DNA from: Clostridia bacterium
GTDB lineage: Bacteria; Bacillota; Clostridia; Oscillospirales; Ruminococcaceae
NCBI GenBank assembly: GCA_026000865.1
Contig: BNZF01000056.1
Coordinates: 1 to 7,601 of the forward strand
DNA length: 7,601 nucleotides
Reading direction: 5' to 3'
Shown here one piece after another: positions 1 through 4,961 of this stretch. The number at the start of each line of letters is the position of its first letter. Position 1 is the first letter of the stretch. A model generated the notes under the pieces. The model did no database searches. It was not told where the DNA came from and worked only from the letters and a program-made list of their open reading frames with translations. A program made the position numbers and the translations under genes.

Positions 1-300
1 GCAACTTTTTCCGCTTTAATGATTTGCGACCAGTGTTCGCGAAACTATCAACTTTGCACTATTAACTTTCAACTATCCGACGCCTTTGCAACTTTTTCCG
101 CTTTAATGATTTGCGACCAGTGTTCGCTAAAATATCAACTTTGCACTATTAACTTTCAACTATCCGACGCCTTTGCAACTTTTTCCGCTTTAATGATTTG
201 CGACCAGTGTTCGCGAAAATATCAACTTTGCACTATTAACTTTCAACTATCCGACGCCTATGCAACTTTTTCCGCTTTAATGATTTGCGACCACTGTATT
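1..300. repeat. 87-bp tandem repeat array, about 3.4 copies
   Basis: The unit starting GCAACTTTTTCCGC begins at 1, 88, 175 and 262, an exact 87-bp period. The first three copies differ by only a few bases, for example CGCGAAAC, CGCTAAAAT and CGCGAAAAT near 40, 127 and 214. The fourth breaks off near 297, and the left edge of the array lies outside the window. Each unit holds the motif ATTAACTTTCAACTATCCGAC and a weak imperfect hairpin around TTTGCGA/TCGCGAAA. There are no unique spacers, so this is not a CRISPR array. Because 87 is a multiple of 3, one frame stays open as 29-residue repeats, but no ribosome binding site is seen and the motif recurs in other intergenic regions, so it is probably non-coding. 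Confidence 0.95.
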
Positions 301-350
301 CTCATAAAACACTAAAAACGCGACAGTAAACTAATCATACATTTAAGTGT

Positions 351-372
351 CTCGCGGACCATCGCCCGTGAG
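351..372. other. Small GC-rich stem-loop
   Basis: CTCGCGG (351-357) pairs with CCGTGAG (366-372), seven pairs including one G-T wobble, around an 8-nt loop. It sits between the repeat array and the end of yidD. There is no T-run on either side, so it is not a classical terminator. Function unknown. Confidence 0.4.
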
Positions 373-399
373 CAACACCATACATATTAACTATCAACT

Positions 400-420
400 T
401 GTGAATGCAAAACATTCACA
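400..420 (-). terminator. Hairpin directly downstream of yidD, possible operon end
   Basis: TGTGAATG (400-407) and CATTCACA (413-420) form a perfect 8-bp stem with a 5-nt loop. On the minus strand the stem starts one base after the yidD stop codon. No U-tract follows (AGTTGATAG), so it may act as a weak terminator or a 3'-end stabilising hairpin rather than a canonical intrinsic terminator. Confidence 0.45.
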
Positions 421-421
421 C

Positions 422-673
422 TCACCTATTAACTCTAAAAGTAAACGTATCAGGTACAGGGTCAAAACCACAACCGCCAAACGGATTACACCGCAATATC
501 CGCCAAACTCCCAACAACACACCTCTTACACCGAATTTTTCTATAGCTTGTACTGTATATGCCGAACAGGACGGCTCATATCTACAAACTCTCGGCAATA
601 TTTTTGAGAGAGTTTTTTGATAGAGTTTTATGGGTAAAATCAACAGTTTTCTCGGCAGAAGTAAAATTTTCAC
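422..673 (-). CDS. yidD: YidD, membrane protein insertion efficiency factor
   Basis: This 83-aa protein is a complete YidD family member. Family knowledge: YidD is a small membrane-associated protein that assists YidC-dependent insertion of inner-membrane proteins, and its gene usually sits between rnpA and yidC. The sequence shows the family signature CRYEPSCSAYTVQAI (residues 30-44), then RILRCNPFGGCGFDPVP (58-74), with the conserved cysteines C30, C36 and C62 and a basic, hydrophobic N-terminus suited to an amphipathic membrane helix. I choose the GTG at 673 because GAGG lies 8 nt upstream. A GTG at 682 is also in frame but overlaps that ribosome binding site. Oddities: yidC does not follow within the remaining 420 bp, and an 80-bp hairpin element separates this gene from rnpA, so it may have lost tight coupling with rnpA. 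Confidence 0.93.
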   Translation of the reverse strand: MKILLLPRKLLILPIKLYQKTLSKILPRVCRYEPSCSAYTVQAIEKFGVRGVLLGVWRILRCNPFGGCGFDPVPDTFTFRVNR

Positions 674-723
674 AATAAACACCTCGAAAAAATTTGCGGT
701 AATTTAAGTGAAGTTATCATATA

Positions 724-803
724 GACTTGTCCATTAACCTAAAAAAATGTTTGTTTTCTAAACTAAAACAAATTCTGTTAAATAATAGGTTGGCGGACAG
801 GTC
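724..803. mobile_element. MITE-like hairpin element with TA flanks
   Basis: The ends GACTTGTCC (724-732) and GGACAGGTC (795-803) are inverted repeats with one T-G wobble. The pairing continues almost unbroken through ATTAACCTA (733-741) against TAGGTTGGC (786-794). An inner perfect 8-bp stem, TTTGTTTT (750-757) with AAAACAAA (765-772), caps the structure. Both ends are bordered by TA (722-723, 804-805), as expected of a TA target-site duplication of IS630/Tc1-type transposition. The element lies between rnpA and yidD, genes that are normally nearly contiguous. The alternative is a structured RNA in the operon transcript. No coding capacity is seen. The rest of the 674-897 gap is AT-rich and shows no gene. 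Confidence 0.6.
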
Positions 804-897
804 TAATAAATATTAGCTTTAAATTTAACAAAATTTATATAAAACAGATAAGCGTGTATATGACAAAAAGCAATCTATTAAACACTAAACTGTTCTA

Positions 898-1221
898 TTA
901 TAAATTACCTACGACCTTGTATTCAAAAAAACTTTTAATATTATAGGATTTACACTCCGTTGCTCTGCCACGAGCGACCACAACAAAATCGAAGCCAACA
1001 GGGAAATAACATTGCCTGTATGCTGCACGAATAACTCTTTTAGCCCTGTTACGTGCAACAGCATTCCCGATTTTTTTACTAACTGTAATCCCTAAACGAT
1101 TAAAATTTTGATTGTTTTTTTTATAATAAAAAACAATATTTTTTCCAACGATTTTCTTGCCTTGCTTATAAATATCGGAAAATTCATTGTTATCACAAAT
1201 TGTATATTTTTTTACAGACAA
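898..1221 (-). CDS. rnpA: Ribonuclease P protein component
   Basis: This 107-aa basic protein is the protein subunit of RNase P, which binds the catalytic RNA and helps cleave 5' leaders from pre-tRNAs. The diagnostic RNR region is intact: [18 protein letters not shown] (residues 42-59), then [11 protein letters not shown] (60-70), with the key basic residues R57, R59, K61 and R62. The N-terminal [18 protein letters not shown] fits the family's conserved first helix and strand. Length is slightly short but normal. The start is a TTG at 1221, supported by AGGT about 6 nt upstream and by alignment to the usual N-terminus; no better ATG or GTG is available. It lies about 100 nt downstream of rpmH, separated from it by a strong hairpin, which may lower its expression relative to L34. 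Confidence 0.97.
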   Translation of the reverse strand: MSVKKYTICDNNEFSDIYKQGKKIVGKNIVFYYKKNNQNFNRLGITVSKKIGNAVARNRAKRVIRAAYRQCYFPVGFDFVVVARGRATECKSYNIKSFFEYKVVGNL

Positions 1222-1288
1222 AACGTACCTGCTTGCAAATTAGTTTAACAAATTACAAAACGTTATTTGTTTAAAAAAACAATAATTT

Positions 1289-1316
1289 GTTAGTAGGGGA
1301 AAATCCCCCTACTAAC
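1289..1316 (-). terminator. Intercistronic hairpin between rpmH and rnpA, probable partial attenuator
   Basis: GTTAGTAGGGG (1289-1299) and CCCCTACTAAC (1306-1316) form a perfect 11-bp stem with a 6-nt loop. On the minus strand the stem begins 8 nt past the rpmH stop and is followed by A/T-rich sequence with a T7 run about 9 nt further on rather than an immediate U-tract. It probably gives partial termination or an RNA-processing/stability boundary, so that ribosomal protein mRNA exceeds rnpA mRNA. This role is an inference. Confidence 0.7.
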
Positions 1317-1324
1317 TATATACA

Positions 1325-1459
1325 TTAGTACGTTAATGTTTTTCTGCCCTTAGCACGTCTGCTTGCTAAAACTTTACGACCGCTTCTCGTTGCCATTCTT
1401 TTTCTAAAACCGTGTTCTTTTTTGCGGTGTATTTTTTTAGGTTGATAGGTTCTCTTCAC
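1325..1459 (-). CDS. rpmH: 50S ribosomal protein L34
   Basis: The 44-aa product is a textbook bacterial L34, a small, very basic large-subunit protein. [20 protein letters not shown] is followed by [20 protein letters not shown] to the C-terminus. The start is the GTG at 1459, because GGAGG lies 7 nt upstream and the mature protein conventionally begins with (M)KRTYQP. A longer ATG start at 1525 would add 22 residues foreign to the family. It is the first gene of the minus-strand cluster, with a good promoter at 1494-1522. Upstream, where many Firmicutes carry the replication origin and dnaA, there is instead an unrelated LRR protein gene. Confidence 0.98.
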   Translation of the reverse strand: MKRTYQPKKIHRKKEHGFRKRMATRSGRKVLASRRAKGRKTLTY

Positions 1460-1493
1460 TTCAAAGCCTCCTCTATAATACAAATCAAAACAC

Positions 1494-1522
1494 AGTCTAT
1501 CATATACCATTACCCTTGTCAA
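1494..1522 (-). promoter_or_regulatory. Promoter of the rpmH-rnpA-yidD cluster
   Basis: On the minus strand a perfect -35 TTGACA (1522-1517) is separated by 17 nt from TAGACT (1499-1494), which is preceded by TGA, an extended -10. Transcription would start near 1487, leaving a leader of about 28 nt with GGAGG just before the rpmH GTG codon. This fits a strong housekeeping promoter. Confidence 0.75.
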
Positions 1523-1617
1523 CACTTTTTTCTTTTTTTCTTTTCTCTTTTGAGCTACAAAGCTTGTGAGTACAAAGCTTGCCTTTGCGATTTTTAATCA
1601 TTGCACTTTAAAAGACC

Positions 1618-1663
1618 CCTTTGCAACTTTGTTTCGCCTTACTGATTTGTAACAAATGTCGAA
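1618..1663 (+). repeat. Degenerate copy of part of the 87-bp repeat
   Basis: CCTTTGCAACTTTGTTTCGC and the following bases (CTTACTGATTTGTAACAAATGTCGAA) align with the array unit CCTTTGCAACTTTTTCCGC and its continuation (TTTAATGATTTGCGACC...), with about ten substitutions and small indels. Just beyond, 1664-1681 reads ATAGTTAATAGGTAATAG, the inverse complement of the CTATTAACT motif of the same family. The surrounding 1526-1816 contains no gene. Confidence 0.65.
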
Positions 1664-1687
1664 TAGTTAATAGGTAATAGGTATTGT

Positions 1688-1704
1688 GTCGCCCTGCGGG
1701 CGAC
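1688..1704. other. GC-rich perfect hairpin, REP-like
   Basis: GTCGCCC TGC GGGCGAC is a perfect 7-bp stem with a 3-nt loop. Its high GC content stands out in this AT-rich intergenic region. No T-run follows on either strand, so it is not a standard terminator. It may be a small repetitive palindromic element, but no second copy is present in this window. Confidence 0.5.
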
Positions 1705-1816
1705 GTTTACGCGAGATAGTTTGACTAAACCTTTTGTTCTTGGTCGCGTTTTGCGAGTTTTATTTTATAACTTTGCGAATTTTTAAAAAAAATCTAAATT
1801 TTTTTGTGAAAAATGC

Positions 1817-1859
1817 TTGACAAACCAAATTTTATATTTTTATATGTATAATTATACAT
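1817..1859 (+). promoter_or_regulatory. Promoter with overlapping 16-bp palindromic operator candidate
   Basis: A perfect TTGACA lies at 1817-1822. The -10 is ambiguous: TATATG at 1841-1846 (18-nt spacer) or TTATAT at 1840-1845 (17-nt spacer). A perfect TATAAT at 1847-1852 is too far from this -35. The sequence ATGTATAATTATACAT at 1844-1859 is a perfect 16-bp palindrome covering the -10/start region, where a dimeric repressor could bind. It drives the leader ORF and LRR gene downstream. Confidence 0.6.
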
Positions 1860-1883
1860 TATTATGTTATTCAGAGGATTATA

Positions 1884-1952
1884 ATGGACACGACACGACA
1901 CGACATAGGGACGGCTATCGATAAAAATTTTAATACCGTAATTTATATATAA
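1884..1952 (+). CDS. 22-codon leader ORF upstream of the LRR gene
   Basis: A short ORF starts at ATG 1884, 5 nt after AGAGGA (1873-1878), a good ribosome binding site. It encodes MDTTRHDIGTAIDKNFNT plus four more residues and ends at TAA 1950-1952, overlapping the first base pairs of the terminator-like hairpin at 1951-1977. Its first codons contain four consecutive 5-bp units (GACAC three times, then GACAT, 1887-1906). No known leader peptide is recognised. Position and layout suggest a translated leader that could couple ribosome movement to read-through into the LRR gene. It is too short for coding statistics, so expression is an inference. Confidence 0.45.
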   Translation: MDTTRHDIGTAIDKNFNTVIYI

Positions 1953-1982
1953 ACACACGGCTTTTTGTTGTGTGTTTTTTTT
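1951..1982 (+). terminator. Terminator-like hairpin in the LRR leader (attenuator candidate)
   Basis: AAACACAC (1951-1958) pairs perfectly with GTGTGTTT (1970-1977) around an 11-nt loop, and the 3' arm runs into eight consecutive T (1975-1982). This is intrinsic-terminator geometry on the plus strand, placed only 6 nt before the AGGAGG ribosome binding site of the LRR gene. Transcripts from the 1817 promoter must read through it to express the protein. Confidence 0.7.
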
Positions 1983-2000
1983 GTTTTAGGAGGAAGAAAT

Positions 2001-4514
2001 ATGAAATTCAAAAAAATATTAGCGAGTACACTCGCCTTATTGTTGGTCGCAAGACCACTGTTTTCAAGCGAAATTATTCAGTTTTTTGATAATATCAAAA
2101 CCTTATCAATTTCGGCAGAAGAGGTTGACCCACTACAATACTTAACCTATTCATTAAATGCTGATAGCACAGGGTATATTATCGATAGTTGTGATGAAAA
2201 TTTCAGCGGAGAACTGGTTATTCCTGATACAATTGAGGGATTGCCTGTTGTTGAGATTGGAGATGAGACTTTCTCAGATTGCTTTTATCTTACAAGTATT
2301 ATAATTCCAGAAAGCGTAATAAATATCGGAGATAATGTTTTCAGTTATTGTGTTTATTTAACAAGTATTGAAATTCCAGAAAGCGTAATAAATATCGGAA
2401 ATAATGCTTTCTTAGGTTGTTATTATCTAACAAGTATTATAATTCCAGAAAGCGTAATAAATATCGGAGATAATGCTTTCAATTCTTGTACTTCTCTAAC
2501 AAGTATTGAAATCCCTAGCAGTGTGACAAGGATTGGAGTTGGGGTATTCCTTGGTTGTTATTCTCTAACAAGCATAACAATCCCTAGTAGTGTAACTAGT
2601 ATCGGCTACGGGGCTTTTGAAAGTTGCGGTTCTCTAACAAGCATAATAATCCCTAGTAGCGTAACCAGTATCGGTGACAGGGCTTTTACAAGTTGCGAAA
2701 ACCTTGTTGTTTCCTGCTATTACTCATATGCTGAAGATTATTGTATTGAAAAAAATATTGCTTATATTTTACTTGACGAAACAGAGGAAATTACAGACGC
2801 ACTCCAATACTTAACCTACTCATTAAATGCTGATAGCACAGGGTATATTATCACACGTTGTGATAAAAATTTCAGAGGGAAAATGGTTATTCCTGATACA
2901 ATCAATGGATTGCCTGTTGTTGGAATTGGTGATTCGGCATTCTACGAATGTAGATTGCTCGCAAAGGTTATCCTGTCAAACAGCATTACGAGTATTGGCG
3001 AACAGGCGTTTTCTAGTTGCACTCGTCTTACAAACATTATAATTCCAGAAAGTGTAACTAGTATAGGTAACATTGCATTTAGCCACTGCCACTCTATTAC
3101 AAGCATTGTAATCCCCGATAACGTAATGAGTATTGGGCTATGGGCGTTTGAGGATTGTTCATCACTCATATCCATTACGGTTGATAGTAATAATAATTTT
3201 TATTGTGATGTTGACGGTATCCTTTTTGATAAAAACGTTACAACTATAATTCAGTATCCCAGTGGTAATAAACGAACAGAATATGTAATTCCTGATAGCG
3301 TAATAAATATCGGAGATTGTGCTTTCTCTGAGTGCTATTATCTAGTAAGTATTATAATTCCCAACAGCGTAATGAGTATTGACCGTGATGCTTTTAGAAA
3401 TTGTGCATCACTCATAAGTCTTGTAATACCTAATGGCGTAACGAATATCCTAGATGGTGTGTTTATTGGGTGTGTTTCACTTACAATCTTTGTGATACCT
3501 GACAATATAACGAGTATCGGACATTGGGCTTTCTTAAATTGTCGTTCTTTGATAAGCATCGTTATTCCTAATAGCGTAACTAGTATCAACAGTAATTCTT
3601 TTGAAACTTGCGAAAACATTGTTGTTTCTTGCTATTCAAACTCATATGCTGAAAATTACTGTATTGAAAATAATATTTCTTATATTTTGCTTGACGAACT
3701 AGAACCAGTTGCTCCTCCATTCACCGCAACCTTAAAAAGCAAGGTATTTGACGTTGATACCCCAATTGGTTCAATCGCAAAAATTGAGTCAACTTGGAAT
3801 TTGAATGATTATTCTATAAAATATTCATTTATATCAACCGATGAAACAAAATGGGGAAGTTATGAGAGCACATCTGAGGACGGTTTGAAAGCAGGAATAT
3901 ATGATGTGATTGTGTCAATAGAACGTGAGGGTTATGCAAAAAAAAATTCAGCAAATATTGGCAGAATTATCGTAATCGCCCAAAACGACCCTGTCAAAAT
4001 TAAAATTAGTTCGTTAACATCGCCAACAAAAGGAAAAATTGTTTCAAAATTTGATGCAAAAGGTAACGGCGAGAGATATGATATTTTCGTAAACAGGATA
4101 AATCTTACCAATTCGTCTTGGAAAGATTTTGACATCGAAGCGGTATATAACGCATATTCTGATTATCTCAATAATGGAAAAAAATGGGCAAATCAAAATG
4201 CTTCGGGCGACGCGGACAAAGACGGTGACGTTGACTGGGACGATTTTAGCATAGTTCTCGACTTCATAACAGGTAATTATGACGGCAAATTGTATGCATA
4301 TAACGCAATTCAGTATTCAAGAGCAAAGGGTGAGTATTTTTCACGTTTTCAAATGCTATCTTTCAAAAATGTTGTAACAAAATATGCTGCCACAGCGACA
4401 TATAATGCGACTGGGCTTTCTTCCAATACCATTTATAGTTATTATGCTTTCAAAGCAGAGCAGGGTTTGCTTGCTGGAACATATTCTCAAATTGCTACTG
4501 TTTTGACGAAGTAA
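2001..4514 (+). CDS. Secreted BspA-like leucine-rich-repeat protein with a dockerin-like Ca loop
   Basis: This 837-aa protein has a signal peptide (KFKK, then ILASTLALLLVA, residues 2-17). It carries about 16 BspA/LRR_5-type repeats of 23 residues with consensus IPxSVxSIGxxAFxxCxxLTSI, arranged as two related modules (about 45-267 and 268-567). Both modules open with LQYLTYSLNADSTGYII and close with a CENxVVSCY...YCIExNIxYILLDE tail. Residues 572-665 form a non-LRR domain. Residues 737-748 (DADKDGDVDWDD) fit a dockerin/EF-hand calcium loop, with D at positions 1, 3, 5, 7, 9 and 12, followed by a helix; only one convincing loop is seen. The tail ends in a fibronectin-III-like stretch (TGLSSNTIYSYYAF). 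No LPXTG or SLH anchor is present. Related proteins are surface or secreted binding proteins; the ligand here is unknown. I chose ATG 2001 because AGGAGG lies 7 nt upstream. Confidence 0.93.
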   Translation: MKFKKILASTLALLLVARPLFSSEIIQFFDNIKTLSISAEEVDPLQYLTYSLNADSTGYIIDSCDENFSGELVIPDTIEGLPVVEIGDETFSDCFYLTSIIIPESVINIGDNVFSYCVYLTSIEIPESVINIGNNAFLGCYYLTSIIIPESVINIGDNAFNSCTSLTSIEIPSSVTRIGVGVFLGCYSLTSITIPSSVTSIGYGAFESCGSLTSIIIPSSVTSIGDRAFTSCENLVVSCYYSYAEDYCIEKNIAYILLDETEEITDALQYLTYSLNADSTGYIITRCDKNFRGKMVIPDTINGLPVVGIGDSAFYECRLLAKVILSNSITSIGEQAFSSCTRLTNIIIPESVTSIGNIAFSHCHSITSIVIPDNVMSIGLWAFEDCSSLISITVDSNNNFYCDVDGILFDKNVTTIIQYPSGNKRTEYVIPDSVINIGDCAFSECYYLVSIIIPNSVMSIDRDAFRNCASLISLVIPNGVTNILDGVFIGCVSLTIFVIPDNITSIGHWAFLNCRSLISIVIPNSVTSINSNSFETCENIVVSCYSNSYAENYCIENNISYILLDELEPVAPPFTATLKSKVFDVDTPIGSIAKIESTWNLNDYSIKYSFISTDETKWGSYESTSEDGLKAGIYDVIVSIEREGYAKKNSANIGRIIVIAQNDPVKIKISSLTSPTKGKIVSKFDAKGNGERYDIFVNRINLTNSSWKDFDIEAVYNAYSDYLNNGKKWANQNASGDADKDGDVDWDDFSIVLDFITGNYDGKLYAYNAIQYSRAKGEYFSRFQMLSFKNVVTKYAATATYNATGLSSNTIYSYYAFKAEQGLLAGTYSQIATVLTK
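2292..2475 (+). repeat. Near-identical 69-bp LRR-coding repeats
   Basis: Within the first module, ACAAGTATTATAATTCCAGA and the next 26 bases recur exactly at 2292 and 2430, 138 bp (two 69-bp units) apart. The intervening unit at 2361 differs by few bases. This level of DNA identity, above that of other repeats in the gene, points to recent unit duplication and a likely site of copy-number change. Confidence 0.85.
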
Positions 4515-4520
4515 AATATA

Positions 4521-4546
4521 AAAACGCTCCTACGGGGCGTTTTTTT
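4521..4546 (+). terminator. Intrinsic terminator of the LRR gene
   Basis: ACGCTCC (4524-4530) and GGGGCGT (4534-4540) form a 7-bp stem with one wobble and a 3-nt loop, flanked by A-run and T7 (4540-4546). It lies 6 nt after the TAA stop of the LRR gene. It is a canonical rho-independent terminator. Confidence 0.93.
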
Positions 4547-4558
4547 ATTATACTGTTA

Positions 4559-4592
4559 ACTATAAACTATTAACTATCTGACAGTGGTGCAA
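4559..4592 (+). repeat. Diverged fragment of the 87-bp repeat family
   Basis: ACTATAAACTATTAACTATC TGAC and the following bases to GCAA align with ACTATTAACTTTCAACTATC CGAC...GCAA of the array at 1-300. There are four differences in the first 24 positions and more after that. It lies just past the LRR terminator. Confidence 0.5.
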
Positions 4593-4610
4593 ATAAGTAA
4601 GGAGAAAAAA

Positions 4611-4809
4611 GTCGTAAGGGCTTCTAAAAGTTGTAATTATTAGAAGCTGCAAGGGAAAGCGTTGTGGCTCAAACTAAAAAAGAAAAAAGTTGTAAGGGCA
4701 AGCGTTGTGGCTCAAACTAAAAAAGAAAAAAGTTGCAGTGGCTAATAGAAGGTGCAATTATTAAAAATTGCAGATACAAGCATTGCGGCTCAAAGGAAAA
4801 AATAAAAAT
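4611..4809 (+). repeat. Imperfect tandem repeats of 78, 43 and 78 bp
   Basis: Three units start at 4611 (GTCGTAAGGG), 4689 (GTTGTAAGGG) and 4732 (GTTGCAGTGG). Each carries GCGTTGTGGCTCAAA or GCATTGCGGCTCAAA followed by an A-rich tract. The middle unit lacks about 35 internal bases. Unit 1 contains a perfect 8-bp hairpin, GCTTCTAA (4620-4627) with TTAGAAGC (4640-4647). No convincing reading frame covers the region. It makes up most of the gap between the LRR terminator and the next promoter. Confidence 0.75.
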
Positions 4810-4810
4810 G

Positions 4811-4838
4811 TTGACAAAGTTCCGAAATATGATAAAAT
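4811..4838 (+). promoter_or_regulatory. Extended -10 promoter for the Fe-S protein gene
   Basis: A perfect TTGACA (4811-4816) is followed after 16 nt by TAAAAT (4833-4838), which is preceded by TGA, giving an extended -10. Transcription would begin near 4845 and produce a leader of about 117 nt before the ATG at 4962. Confidence 0.7.
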
Positions 4839-4891
4839 TACTGTGAGTTATTTTATAATCGCAAAATACAGAAATAAAATAAGATTGTTGG

Positions 4892-4952
4892 ATTGCGAAA
4901 ATTCGGCGGGAGTTAGTCTATGTCTGCTCCCAAATAGCCAATTATTTGCAAT
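4892..4952 (+). promoter_or_regulatory. Large imperfect stem-loop in the 5' leader
   Basis: ATTGCGAAAATTCGGC (4892-4907) pairs with GCCAATTATTTGCAAT (4937-4952) at 13 of 16 positions including one wobble. Nested inside is GGGAG (4908-4912) with CTCCC (4927-4931), a 14-nt loop and an AAATA bulge. The structure ends 9 nt before the start codon, leaving only a weak GGTG as ribosome binding site. It could be a cis-acting regulatory RNA. No known riboswitch class is recognised. Confidence 0.5.
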
Positions 4953-4961
4953 GGTGAAAAT

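Noticed and set aside
1..300. CRISPR array
   Set aside because: The whole 87-bp unit repeats, with no unique spacers between repeats and no cas genes.
19..315. 98-codon frame of 29-residue repeats in the 87-bp array
   Set aside because: It stays open only because the period is a multiple of three. There is no ribosome binding site, and related copies elsewhere are clearly non-coding.
1526..1960. Replication origin next to rpmH
   Set aside because: No DnaA-box-like sequences and no dnaA gene are visible. AT-richness alone is not enough.
1965..2000. Upstream TTG start for the LRR protein
   Set aside because: It falls inside the terminator hairpin loop and has no ribosome binding site. ATG 2001 follows AGGAGG and begins a proper signal peptide.
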